DNA of 64,000 nucleotides from Microbacterium limosum (GCF_036324365.1 NZ_CP137080.1:1426001-1490000); one strand, 5' to 3'. Positions 44,132 through 52,257 are shown, numbered from the stretch's first letter. The notes: generated by a model not told the origin, from the sequence alone. Numbers and translations: made by a program.

Positions 44132-45292
44132 TCAGCCGAGGTCGTCGGTCTCGACGAAGGCGCCGTCCTGCACCTGCAGCCATACGAAGGGCGGGCTGTC
44201 GATTCGGCGCTCGTCGTTGTAGGCGGCTTCGCCGTAGATGATCGAGGGGATGCCCTCGCCGTCGCGCAGAGCGTTACGGATTCCCTCGCGGTCGAGGGTC
44301 TCCGCGTTCTCGGCGGCCCAGGCGAGCTGCTTCAGGCCGTCGTAGGCGTACGCGGCGAAGAGGTTGGGCGTGTACCCGAACTTCTCGGTGTACGCGTCGA
44401 CGAAGCCCGTGACGGCCGGGTCATCCGACTCCGGGTAGAAGGACGTGTCGACGTAGATGCCCTCCGCCGCCTCCTGTGCGAGGTCGAGCAGCTGCTGCGA
44501 GTAGTTGGAGCCGACGGCCACGAACGGCACGTCGAAACCGGCCTGCTCGGCCTGCTGCGCGAGCAGCGCGGTGGTGGCGTAGTACGTGTAGATGATCGCT
44601 ACGTCGGCGCCGGCGTCCCGCGCCTGCACGAGCTGCGGCCGGAAGTCGGTGGACGCCTCTTCGACGGGGGTCGAGTAGGCGATCTCGTCGCCGTTGGCGG
44701 CGATCTGGTCCTCCAGCACGTCGAAGGCCGTGTTGCCCCAGTCGGTGTTGAGATAGAAGACGGCGATGTCGTCGCCCAGCTCGCCCGCGGCGTCGGCGAC
44801 GACCCGCGCCTCGACCTCCTGCGTGATGCTGGGGCTGAAGATGTAGTCGCCCGTCGTCGTGAAGTCGGGGTGGGAATTGGTGATGCCCAGCTGGAGCAGG
44901 CCGCCCCGCTGGTAGAGGGGGCTCGCCACCATGGACGTCGCGGATGAGAAGTCCCCCAGCACCGCGAGGACGTTCTCGTCGCTCACGAAGCGCTGCGCGA
45001 TCGTCGTCGCCTGCGCGGCCTCGCCCTGGCTGTCCTGGAAGTCCAGCTGGACCTCGCGGCCGTCGATGCCGCCCTCCGCGTTGATCTCGTCGAGGGCGAT
45101 CTCGAAGCCCTCCTGCCAGTTCTTGCCGTACTCGGCCTGGTTCCCGGTCAGCGGTCCGGACACGCCGAAGACGACGGGCTCCCCCGAGGGTGCGTCTTCC
45201 TCCGTGCCGCTCTCCCCCGCGCATCCGGCCAGCGCCAGGGTGGTCACGGCTGCGGCGGCGCTCCAGGCGAGGAGACGGGGGGACATTCTCAT
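44132..45292 (-). CDS. LivK-type substrate-binding lipoprotein
   Basis: A 386-residue type I periplasmic-binding protein. A signal peptide ends in the lipobox LALAGCAG, so the protein is anchored at the outer face of the membrane. The mature part begins with VVFGVSGPLTGNQAEYGKNWQEGFEIA and has the LivK/AmiC fold pattern. It heads the transporter operon; GAGG precedes the ATG at 45292 by seven bases. The ligand cannot be read from sequence; family members bind amino acids, amides, urea or aromatic carboxylates. Confidence 0.9.
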   Translation of the reverse strand: MRMSPRLLAWSAAAAVTTLALAGCAGESGTEEDAPSGEPVVFGVSGPLTGNQAEYGKNWQEGFEIALDEINAEGGIDGREVQLDFQDSQGEAAQATTIAQRFVSDENVLAVLGDFSSATSMVASPLYQRGGLLQLGITNSHPDFTTTGDYIFSPSITQEVEARVVADAAGELGDDIAVFYLNTDWGNTAFDVLEDQIAANGDEIAYSTPVEEASTDFRPQLVQARDAGADVAIIYTYYATTALLAQQAEQAGFDVPFVAVGSNYSQQLLDLAQEAAEGIYVDTSFYPESDDPAVTGFVDAYTEKFGYTPNLFAAYAYDGLKQLAWAAENAETLDREGIRNALRDGEGIPSIIYGEAAYNDERRIDSPPFVWLQVQDGAFVETDDLG

Positions 45293-45464
45293 GGGATGAC
45301 CTCACGGTGCGAAGGACTCGGGCAGCGCGTCATGCGGCACCCGGCGCGGGAGCGGTAGCCACGCGCCCTCCTATGCTCGCTCGTGCCGCAGCCACCGACG
45401 AATCGAGCCGTAACACAAGCACATGCAAGCGCCGGTCGACTTCGTCCCGCGGCCGACGAGCGCG

Positions 45465-45470
45465 TATACA
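45465..45470 (+). promoter_or_regulatory. candidate -10 element giving a leaderless FAD-protein mRNA
   Basis: The hexamer TATACA ends seven bases before the A of the ATG at 45477, the normal distance from a -10 box to a transcription start. The AGGAGG that follows it touches the ATG with only one base between, too close to work as a ribosome site. A leaderless transcript is therefore likely. No convincing -35 box is seen. Confidence 0.4.
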
Positions 45471-45476
45471 GGAGGG

Positions 45477-47474
45477 ATGACACCCGGCAACCGCCCCGAG
45501 ATCGCGCTTATCGGCGCGGGTCCTCGCGGGGTGTCCCTGCTCGAGCGGATCGTCGCGCATGCCGAATCGGGCGAGGCGCCCCGCGCCGGCCTGACCGTCC
45601 ACCTCATCGACGACACGCAGATCGGCGCCGGCCGCATCTGGCGCACGGACCAGCCGCGCGAGCTGTGCACGAACACGCTGGCCCACGCGGTGACGCTGTT
45701 CACCGACGACTCGGTCACGATGACGGGCCCGGTACGGACGGGACCCACCCTGTGGGAGTGGGGCATGCTCGTGGCCCATCGCTCGAATCCGACCGCACGG
45801 TCGAGGCGCGCGCTCGAGACGATCCGCGCCGATCACATCGCCGTCTTCGACGCGGTCCCGTTCCCGCGGCGCGTCGCGGACCGGTACCGCGACGAGCTGC
45901 GCGAATGGCTGCCCGAGTCGCACCCGAGTCGCGCGCTCTACGGCGAGTACATCGCGTGGTTCCTCTCCGGCGTGCTCAGCCGGCTGCCCGACGGCGTCGA
46001 CGTGCGCACTCACCTCGGACGCGTCGTCTCGGTCGACGAGGTCGACGGTCGACAGCTGCTGACGTTCGCCTCCGGAGAGAAGCTGAGCGCCGACGCGGTG
46101 GTCGCCGCGACGGGGTGGATGCCGCGGGCCCCCACGCCCGCGGAGCGCGAGATCCTCGAGGCCCTCGCCGCCGACGAGGGCCTCGTGTGGGTGAGGCCGG
46201 ACAGCCCCGCCGACCAGGACCTCACGGGTGTCCCGGACGGCGCCGACGTCATCGTCCGGGGGCTCGGGATGGGCTTCTTCGACACGATGGCGCTCCTGAC
46301 CATCGGCAGGGGCGGGGCGTTCGCCCCCGATCCGGACGCACCGGGCGGTCTGCGCTACCGCCCCTCGGGGCGTGAGCCGGTGCTACACGTGACGTCGCAC
46401 CGCGGCATCCCCTACCGCGCCAAGAGCCTCTACCGCGGCCTGCCCCCTCGCGCCGAGCAGCGCCATCTGCGCTCGTTCGACACCTCCGCGGCGCGCCCCA
46501 TCGATTTCGACGCCCGGCTGTGGCCGCTGATCCTCAAGGACGCGTTCTCCGACTACTACGTCACACTGGCGCGCGTGGCGCCCGACGCCCTCCTCGCGCC
46601 GATCGAGGACGTGCTCGCGGCGATCGAGCGCGCGCCCGGCGAGCTCGACGCCCTCACGGCAGCGGTCGCGCCTTTCGTACCGGATCCCGCGGATCGGCTG
46701 GATCTCGCCACGGCTCTGCACCCCGCCCCGTCGGGGTTCGGCTCGCCGGAGGAGTTCGACGGGTGGGTGGAGGCGTTCGTCGCGGCCGACCTTGCCGAGG
46801 CCGAGAGGGGCGTCGACTCACCGTTGAAGGCGGCCCTCTGGTCGATCGCGTCGGCCCGGGGACCCGCGAGCAGGATCGGCGCCTTCGGCGGCTTCGACGC
46901 CGAGTCCCGCGAGGGCGGCTTCCGGCTCCTTCACTCGGTCGGCGCGACGTTCGGCTCCGGCCCGCCGGCGTTCCGGTCCCGTCAGCTGCTGGCCCTCGTC
47001 CGTGCGGGCGTCGTCCGATTCATCGGTCCGGCCGCATCGGTGCGGGTCGTCGACGGCTCGTTCGTGGCGACCTCCCCCGCCGTGGCGGGGTCGGAGGTGC
47101 GATCCTCCGTCCTGATCGATGCATGGATGCATTTCCACGACGTCGCCGCCAGCGACGACCCGCTCGTCCACTCCCTCCACGCGTCGGGACGCATCCGCCC
47201 GTTCAGGGTCGCCGCGCGCGCCGGCGGATCGATCGTGACGGGGGGCTTCGACGTGGATCCGTCCACCGGCATCGCGCTCCATCCCGACGGCTCCCCCGAT
47301 CGAGCGCTCCACATCGCGGGGATCCCGATCGACGAGGTCATGCACGACGCCATCATCAGCCCGATGCCGGGCACCGACCCGACCATGCTGCGCGAGACCG
47401 ACAGGGTCGCGCGGAGCGCGCTCGAGGTCGCGCTCGCCGCGGCATCCGCCCCCTATTCAGGAGCTCACCGGTGA
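45477..47474 (+). CDS. FAD/NAD(P)-binding oxidoreductase
   Basis: A 665-residue flavoprotein. The N-terminal dinucleotide fold is clear (IALIGAGPRGVSLLERI), followed by VHLIDDTQIGAGRIWRTDQP, the pattern of the NAD(P)-binding FAD family also seen in adenylylcyclase-associated and SidA-like proteins. A second internal site reads VIVRGLGMGFFDTMALLTIGRGG. It probably oxidises or hydroxylates a small molecule with FAD and NAD(P)H. The start is taken at 45477; an ATG at 45423 lacks any ribosome site. It is divergent from the ABC transporter operon and overlaps the SDR gene. Confidence 0.8.
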   Translation: MTPGNRPEIALIGAGPRGVSLLERIVAHAESGEAPRAGLTVHLIDDTQIGAGRIWRTDQPRELCTNTLAHAVTLFTDDSVTMTGPVRTGPTLWEWGMLVAHRSNPTARSRRALETIRADHIAVFDAVPFPRRVADRYRDELREWLPESHPSRALYGEYIAWFLSGVLSRLPDGVDVRTHLGRVVSVDEVDGRQLLTFASGEKLSADAVVAATGWMPRAPTPAEREILEALAADEGLVWVRPDSPADQDLTGVPDGADVIVRGLGMGFFDTMALLTIGRGGAFAPDPDAPGGLRYRPSGREPVLHVTSHRGIPYRAKSLYRGLPPRAEQRHLRSFDTSAARPIDFDARLWPLILKDAFSDYYVTLARVAPDALLAPIEDVLAAIERAPGELDALTAAVAPFVPDPADRLDLATALHPAPSGFGSPEEFDGWVEAFVAADLAEAERGVDSPLKAALWSIASARGPASRIGAFGGFDAESREGGFRLLHSVGATFGSGPPAFRSRQLLALVRAGVVRFIGPAASVRVVDGSFVATSPAVAGSEVRSSVLIDAWMHFHDVAASDDPLVHSLHASGRIRPFRVAARAGGSIVTGGFDVDPSTGIALHPDGSPDRALHIAGIPIDEVMHDAIISPMPGTDPTMLRETDRVARSALEVALAAASAPYSGAHR

Positions 47475-48178
47475 CGAACGACACGAACCGCCCCGTCGCC
47501 CTCGTGACGGGGGCCACCGGCGGCATGGGCGGCGAGATCGTCGCCGACCTCTCGCGCACCCATCGGGTGATCGCCACGGGCCGCTCGGTCGCGGCGCTCG
47601 AGGACCTCGCCCTGCGCACCGGGTGCGACACCGCCGCCGTCGACATGACCGATGCCGCGTCCCTCGACGGCCTCGGCGGGTCCCTCGACCGGCTGGACGT
47701 GCTCGTGCACGCCGCGGCCGTGTCGCGCGCCCGGCGTGTCGACACGGCGGATGCCGAGGACTGGGCGCTCCAACTGGCCACCAACGTCACCGGCCCCGCC
47801 CTCCTGACGCGCGCCGTGCTCCCGCTGTTGCGCCGTAGCGCGGGCACCGTCGTGTTCATCGGCTCGGGCGCCGGCACGCGTCCGGTGCCCGGCAGTGCGG
47901 TGTACACCGCCAGCAAGCACGCCCTGCGTGGACTCGCAGACGTGCTGAGGATCGACGAGGCGCCGTCGAGGATCCGTGTCGTGACGATCGCGCCCGGCCA
48001 GACCGACACCGCCATGCTGCGCGACATGATCGCCACGGCCGGGGGCGCCTACGAGCCGGAACGGTACATCCGCCCCGCGTCGGTGGCCCAGGCCGTGCGG
48101 TTCGTCGTCGACGCGCCCGCCGATGTGCAGCTCACGGACCTCGCGGTGCGTCCGCGCGTCGAGGTCTCGCGCCTCTGA
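47471..48178 (+). CDS. short-chain dehydrogenase/reductase
   Basis: A 235-residue classical SDR. The cofactor motif is VTGATGGMGGEIV, the catalytic set is Ser in FIGSGAGTRP and Tyr-x-x-x-Lys in YTASKHALRG. TGR after the second strand (IATGRS) suggests NADP preference. It oxidises or reduces an alcohol or ketone. The GTG start overlaps the FAD-protein stop (GTGA), so the two enzymes are made together and likely act on the same pathway. Substrate unknown. Confidence 0.88.
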   Translation: MTNDTNRPVALVTGATGGMGGEIVADLSRTHRVIATGRSVAALEDLALRTGCDTAAVDMTDAASLDGLGGSLDRLDVLVHAAAVSRARRVDTADAEDWALQLATNVTGPALLTRAVLPLLRRSAGTVVFIGSGAGTRPVPGSAVYTASKHALRGLADVLRIDEAPSRIRVVTIAPGQTDTAMLRDMIATAGGAYEPERYIRPASVAQAVRFVVDAPADVQLTDLAVRPRVEVSRL

Positions 48179-48200
48179 GCCGACCGCCCGCGGGGCCGAA

Positions 48201-48246
48201 CGACAGAACGGGGTCGGAGCCCGAAGGCTCCGACCCCGTTCTGTCG
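48201..48246. terminator. bidirectional terminator between SDR and rpsA
   Basis: A perfect 21-bp inverted repeat (48201-48221 and 48226-48246) with a four-base CGAA loop lies between the convergent stops of the SDR and rpsA genes. No U-run follows on either side, common in actinobacteria. It closes the accessory block. Confidence 0.9.
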
Positions 48247-48258
48247 TGTGGTGTCGGC

Positions 48259-49707
48259 TCAGCGACCCGAGAGCTTCTCGCGCAGAGCAGCGAGGGCCTC
48301 GTCGTCGGCGAGGGTGCCCGCGCCCGTCGAGTCGCTCGTGAACGCACCGGCGCCGAAGTCCGCGGCGGACTGCGCCTCGGCCTCCATGGTCTTGGCGACC
48401 TGGGCCTTGTGGGCCTCCCAGCGGGCCTGCGCGGCGGCGTACTCCGCCTCCCACGCGAGGCGCTGCTCGTCGAAGCCTTCCTTCCACTGGTTGGTCTCGG
48501 GGTCGAACCCTTCGGGGTACTTGTACTCCCCGTTCTCGTCGTACTCCGTCGCCATGCCGTAGAGGGCGGGGTCGAACTCGGTGCCGTTGGGGTCGACCGA
48601 GTCGTTCGCCTGCTTCAGCGAGAGCGAGATGCGGCGGCGCTCGAGGTCGATGTCGATGACCTTGACGAAGACCTCCTCGCCCACCGAGACGACCTGCTCG
48701 GCGAGCTCGACGTGCTTGCCCGACAGCTCGGAGATGTGCACGAGGCCCTCGATGCCGTCCGCGACGCGGACGAACGCACCGAACGGAACGAGCTTGGTGA
48801 CCTTACCCGGCGCGACCTGGCCGATCGCGTGGGTGCGGGCGAAGACCTGCCACGGGTCCTCCTGCGTCGCCTTGAGCGAGAGCGACACGCGCTCGCGGTC
48901 GAGGTCGACCTCGAGGATCTCGACGGTGACCTCCTGGCCCACCTCGACGACCTCGGAGGCGTGCTCGATGTGCTTCCACGACAGCTCGGACACGTGAACG
49001 AGGCCGTCCACGCCGCCCAGGTCGACGAACGCACCGAAGTTGACGATCGAGGAGACCGTCCCCTTGCGGACCTGACCCTTGTGCAGGGCGTTCAGGAAGT
49101 TCGTGCGGGTCTCCGATTGCGTCTGCTCGAGCAGCGCACGACGCGAGAGCACGACGTTGTTGCGGTTCTTGTCGAGCTCGAGGATCTTCGCCTCGATCTC
49201 CTGGCCGAGGAACGGCGTCAGGTCGCGCACGCGGCGGAGGTCGATGAGCGACGCGGGAAGGAAGCCGCGCAGGCCGATGTCGACGATGAGGCCGCCCTTG
49301 ACGACCTCGATCACCTGACCGGTGACGACGCCGTCGTTCTCCTTGATCTTTTCGACATCACCCCACGCACGCTCGTACTGCGCGCGCTTCTTCGAAAGGA
49401 TGAGGCGCCCTTCCTTGTCCTCCTTCTGGAGGACGAGCGCCTCGACGGCGTCGCCGAGCTGGACGACCTCGTTGGGGTCCACGTCGTGCTTGATGGAAAG
49501 TTCGCGGGAGGGGATCACACCCTCGGTCTTGTATCCGACGTCGAGGAGCACCTCGTCGCGGTCGATCTTCACGACGGTGCCTTCGATGAGGTCTCCGTCG
49601 TTGAAGAACTTCAGGGTCTTCTCGACCGCGGCCAGAAAGTCTTCGGCAGATCCGATGTCGTTGATCGCGACCTGCTTGGTGGCCGGGGCGGTCGTTGCGG
49701 TAGTCAT
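48259..49707 (-). CDS. rpsA: 30S ribosomal protein S1
   Basis: A 482-residue S1 with four S1 RNA-binding domains (starts near EGTVVKIDRDEVLLDVG, GQVIEVVKGGLIVDIGLRG, KGTVSSIVNFGAFVDLGGVDG and GKVTKLVPFGAFVRVADGIEG) and an acidic, alanine-rich tail, the actinobacterial form. It binds mRNA on the 30S subunit. The ATG at 49707 gives MTTATTAPATKQVAINDIG, the expected N-terminus. About 220 bp of non-coding DNA separate it from the lipoprotein gene and should hold its promoter. Confidence 0.96.
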   Translation of the reverse strand: MTTATTAPATKQVAINDIGSAEDFLAAVEKTLKFFNDGDLIEGTVVKIDRDEVLLDVGYKTEGVIPSRELSIKHDVDPNEVVQLGDAVEALVLQKEDKEGRLILSKKRAQYERAWGDVEKIKENDGVVTGQVIEVVKGGLIVDIGLRGFLPASLIDLRRVRDLTPFLGQEIEAKILELDKNRNNVVLSRRALLEQTQSETRTNFLNALHKGQVRKGTVSSIVNFGAFVDLGGVDGLVHVSELSWKHIEHASEVVEVGQEVTVEILEVDLDRERVSLSLKATQEDPWQVFARTHAIGQVAPGKVTKLVPFGAFVRVADGIEGLVHISELSGKHVELAEQVVSVGEEVFVKVIDIDLERRRISLSLKQANDSVDPNGTEFDPALYGMATEYDENGEYKYPEGFDPETNQWKEGFDEQRLAWEAEYAAAQARWEAHKAQVAKTMEAEAQSAADFGAGAFTSDSTGAGTLADDEALAALREKLSGR

Positions 49708-49930
49708 GTAGTGGGTTGTCCTTGTTGGGTTGGTATCTCGGGCCCCGCGGCACAGCGCCCACCCGAAGGGCACGACGATGACCGTGGAGGCGAAGCGGAT
49801 TCGATTGGGATCGCCACACGCGCACGACGAAGCCGCGACACGAGTGACACTCGAGGGTATCAGAACGGCATGGCCGCGCGCAGGCGCGAGCGATCCCGCC
49901 GGCCGCCACCGAGCGGGATCGCCGACGGGC

Positions 49931-50350
49931 TCAGCGGTCGGTGACCTCAACGGTGAACTGCAGGGGCTGGATGCCGCCCTGCGCGTTCGTCATCGTGACC
50001 TCCGTCGCACCGGCGGAGCGCGCCTCGATCCCGGGGTTGAAGACGGCGCTGCCGTCCTCACGTCCCTGCACGAAGACGGCCACGGCGGTGTCGGCCACCT
50101 CGCCGGTGTAGCTGTCGACGGCGAGGTCTCCGGTGTCGATGTTCAGGACCTGCCCGACGACGAGGTCGACGGTGGCGCCCTGGAGGTCGCCGGCATCCAT
50201 CGTGACGGGAGCGATCACGGGCGTGGCGGGGCTTTCACTCGGTGCGGACGAAGACGGGGAACCGCTGGGGGTGGTCTCCCCCGCGCAGCCGGCGAGGGTC
50301 AGTGCGGCCGCGACGACGAAGGCCGCGCCGATGAGCTTTGCTGTGTTCAC
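49931..50350 (-). CDS. small secreted lipoprotein, unknown function
   Basis: A 139-residue protein with a signal peptide ending in lipobox TLAGCAGE, a Ser/Pro/Thr-rich linker (about 25-45), and a beta-rich domain. The domain resembles small Ig-like or cadherin-like lipoproteins (VTMDAGDLQGATVDLVVGQVLNI, then EVTMTNAQGGIQPLQF). The GTG at 50350 gives a typical signal peptide. A CATACT hexamer ends six bases before the GTG, so leaderless initiation is possible. No function can be assigned. It ends 223 bp before rpsA and is upstream of it. Confidence 0.75.
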   Translation of the reverse strand: MNTAKLIGAAFVVAAALTLAGCAGETTPSGSPSSSAPSESPATPVIAPVTMDAGDLQGATVDLVVGQVLNIDTGDLAVDSYTGEVADTAVAVFVQGREDGSAVFNPGIEARSAGATEVTMTNAQGGIQPLQFTVEVTDR

Positions 50351-50430
50351 GTGGCCAGTATGGCAGGGGGCAAGGAACCGTCCCGGGCATCTGTGCACAG
50401 TCGGCGCGTCCGGTCCGTCGCCTACCGGCG

Positions 50431-50470
50431 AAAAAGAAGAAGCCCGGCTCGCGAGAACCGGGCTTCTTCT
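50431..50470 (-). terminator. rho-independent terminator of the tRNA-Glu gene
   Basis: A perfect 13-bp stem (50435-50447 with 50458-50470) and 10-base loop is followed, reading the minus strand, by five U residues. It sits 8 bp beyond the 3' end of the tRNA-Glu remnant, so it is the native tRNA terminator left on the chromosome side. Confidence 0.9.
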
Positions 50471-50477
50471 GGTGTTG

Positions 50478-50520
50478 TGACCCCAGCGGGATTCGAACCC
50501 GCGTTACCGCCGTGAGAGGG
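50478..50520 (-). pseudogene. 3' half of tRNA-Glu(CUC), attachment-site remnant
   Basis: Read on the minus strand, 43 bases match the 3' part of an actinobacterial tRNA-Glu. They hold the anticodon loop CTCTCAC with anticodon CTC, the 3' anticodon stem GGCGG, the T arm GCGGGTTCGAATCCCGC and the acceptor strand TGGGGTC plus discriminator A. CCA is not encoded. Identity stops two bases before the anticodon loop; the 5' acceptor, D arm and most of the anticodon stem are missing, and unrelated DNA follows. This is the pattern left where an element has integrated into a tRNA 3' end. Confidence 0.88.
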
Positions 50521-50787
50521 GAATAGGCTCCCCCGGAACTGCGTGCCCGACCCGGTTCTGCCCTGTGTTTACTGGGGTTCCGCGTGCGTCGAGTGCGTCG
50601 CGGAAAGTCCTGTCGTCAGCGTTCGTTGCCAAAATGTTGCCACGTTTGCGCCCCTCCAGAGGCGGGTAATCCTGGTGCCTCTGCGCGCCTGCCGAGTGTG
50701 CCGAGTAGCGAACTCACGTTCCCGCGCCTGACCCGCTCTACCAGCTTGCGGGGTCGTGGCGGATGCCGCAACACCACGTCGCTGCGC
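50521..50787. other. gene-free left end of the island
   Basis: No convincing gene is present. Two copies of GTTGCCA lie 11 bp apart (50625-50631 and 50636-50642), a spacing of one helical turn, as in integrase arm-type sites. A minus-strand reading through here (ending NVATFWQRTL near 50625) might be a decayed integrase tail but shows no catalytic residues. Confidence 0.5.
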
Positions 50788-50839
50788 TCGGATGTTGCAC
50801 CCTCCGTCCCGACCCGCGAACAGCAGGGAGCGGGTCCGG
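50788..50839 (+). repeat. direct repeat copy A, left of the toxin-antitoxin module
   Basis: About 52 bp, matched at roughly 80% by copy B at 52509-52561, with 17 identical bases at the right end (GCAGGGAGCGGGTCCGG). Each copy contains an inverted repeat GACC(C)CGC/GCGGGTC. The pair brackets the module. Confidence 0.7.
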
Positions 50840-50866
50840 GGCGGGAGCGGACCGGGGAGGTAGAAT
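50811..50866 (+). promoter_or_regulatory. candidate promoter and operator of the toxin-antitoxin operon
   Basis: TAGAAT at 50861-50866 matches five of six -10 consensus bases and lies 27 bp before the antitoxin ATG. Upstream, GACCCGC (50811-50817) and GCGGGTC (50830-50836) form an inverted repeat that could bind the antitoxin for autoregulation. No clear -35 box is seen. Confidence 0.4.
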
Positions 50867-50893
50867 GAGCAACGACGAAGCAGAGGTGATCCC

Positions 50894-51211
50894 ATGAGCG
50901 TGACGATTCCGAGCGCGATCCCGGCCGAGTCCCTGCGCGCCTGGTACGACGACGAGCCCCGCGTGAGCGATGTGGCCCTCTACGACATGACCGCCCAGGG
51001 CGCGACCACCCTGGCCTCCGTCCTGATCGAACGGCAGCTCGCCACGACCGACGAGCGCGAGCGCGAGTATTGGGCCGCGCGGGTGCGCCTGGTGAACCAG
51101 CAGCGCACGGCGCTGGACCCCGACGACCGGCTCGGGCTGATCGCCCAGCAGCAGGCATGGCTCGATGAGATCGACGCCCTGACCGGCCAGGCGAGCCGCC
51201 GGATCGCGTGA
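50894..51211 (+). CDS. putative antitoxin of a zeta-toxin module
   Basis: A 105-residue, mostly helical, charged protein (ATTDEREREYWAARVRLVNQQR, then LGLIAQQQAWLDEIDAL). It is not related by eye to the epsilon antitoxin of Gram-positive plasmids. It is called antitoxin because it precedes and overlaps a zeta-family toxin gene (GTGA overlap), the usual order for such pairs in actinobacteria. GAGG lies seven bases before the ATG. No DNA-binding motif is evident, so autoregulation is uncertain. Confidence 0.7.
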   Translation: MSVTIPSAIPAESLRAWYDDEPRVSDVALYDMTAQGATTLASVLIERQLATTDEREREYWAARVRLVNQQRTALDPDDRLGLIAQQQAWLDEIDALTGQASRRIA

Positions 51212-52257
51212 CCGAACCCGTCGCCTCCGACGAGGCGCGGCTGCGGCAGGTGTTCGACGCCACCGCGCGGCAGGCGATCTTCCCGCCGGTCCCGACCGGC
51301 GACCGGCTCCTGGTACTGCTCGGCGGCCAGCCCGCCGCGGGCAAGACGAGGGCGCAGGCGGCGATCCTCGCGGAGCACCCCGAGCTGGTGTCCATCACCG
51401 GGGATGACCTGCGCGCCTACCACCCCGGCTACCGGGATCTCGCGGTGAACGACCCGCTGGCGATGCCGGCCGCGACCGCGCCAACCTCCAGCGGGCTCAT
51501 CCGCCTCGCCCTGGACCATGCGATCGAGCACGGCTACCCGGTGCTGCTGGAAGGCACCTTCCGCGATCCAGCGATGGTCATCGACACCGCGGCCCGGTTC
51601 GCGGAGGCCGGTTACCGGGTCGAGGTCGTCGCCGTCGCCATGCCCGCCCCGGTGTCGCGCCTGGCCGCGGAAGAACGGTTCCTGCGCGCCCGGCGCGGCG
51701 AGGTCGGCCGCTGGACCCCGCCCGAGGCGCACGAGACGGCGCTGGCCGGCTCACCCGAGGTCGTGGCCGCGCTGGAGGCCCTGCCCGCCGTCGCCCGCAT
51801 CCAGGTCTACACCCGCGACCGCCGCCTCTACGACAACCGCCGCACCGAATCCGGCGCATGGGAGCACGAGCCCCACGCGGCCGAGGTGCTGCGCAGCGAG
51901 CAGACCCGAGAGCTCACCCCGGTCGAGGCCGTTGCCTGGCTCGCGGACTACGGCGCCGTATTCGGCGCCGCTCACGCCCGGCGCGGCTACCTCAGTCCGA
52001 GGACCGCGTCGGCCTACCGGCGGCTGCAAGACGACGCCGCCCGCATGATCGAGCTGGCCGCCTCCGACCCCAGTGCCGACGTGCGGGCGCTGGAAGAGCA
52101 GCAGACCCACCGCCGGATCGCACTGAAGGTCGCCGTGCCCGAGCCGCCGGGGATCGTCGGACGGATCGGGCAGACCCTTCGGCGCTCACTCCCGCCCTAT
52201 CGTCCAGCTCCGTCGCGTGACGCGCCCGGTAACGAACCACCGAGCATCGGACGCTGA
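51208..52257 (+). CDS. zeta toxin family protein
   Basis: A 349-residue P-loop kinase. Walker A is GGQPAAGKT (Lys46), followed by ITGDDLRAYHPGY (catalytic Asp66/67 region) and VLLEGTFRDPAMV, all as in zeta/PezT toxins. These phosphorylate UDP-N-acetylglucosamine or other nucleotide sugars and arrest wall synthesis. The C-terminal 100 residues are extra, ending in a Pro/Arg-rich tail. The GTG start overlaps the antitoxin stop. The key residues are intact, so the toxin may be active. Confidence 0.88.
   Translation: MTEPVASDEARLRQVFDATARQAIFPPVPTGDRLLVLLGGQPAAGKTRAQAAILAEHPELVSITGDDLRAYHPGYRDLAVNDPLAMPAATAPTSSGLIRLALDHAIEHGYPVLLEGTFRDPAMVIDTAARFAEAGYRVEVVAVAMPAPVSRLAAEERFLRARRGEVGRWTPPEAHETALAGSPEVVAALEALPAVARIQVYTRDRRLYDNRRTESGAWEHEPHAAEVLRSEQTRELTPVEAVAWLADYGAVFGAAHARRGYLSPRTASAYRRLQDDAARMIELAASDPSADVRALEEQQTHRRIALKVAVPEPPGIVGRIGQTLRRSLPPYRPAPSRDAPGNEPPSIGR

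Noticed and set aside
50569..50895. Minus-strand open frame at the island end as an integrase gene
   Set aside because: It has no integrase catalytic residues and low-complexity Arg-rich sequence; at most a decayed tail, so it is not called as a gene.
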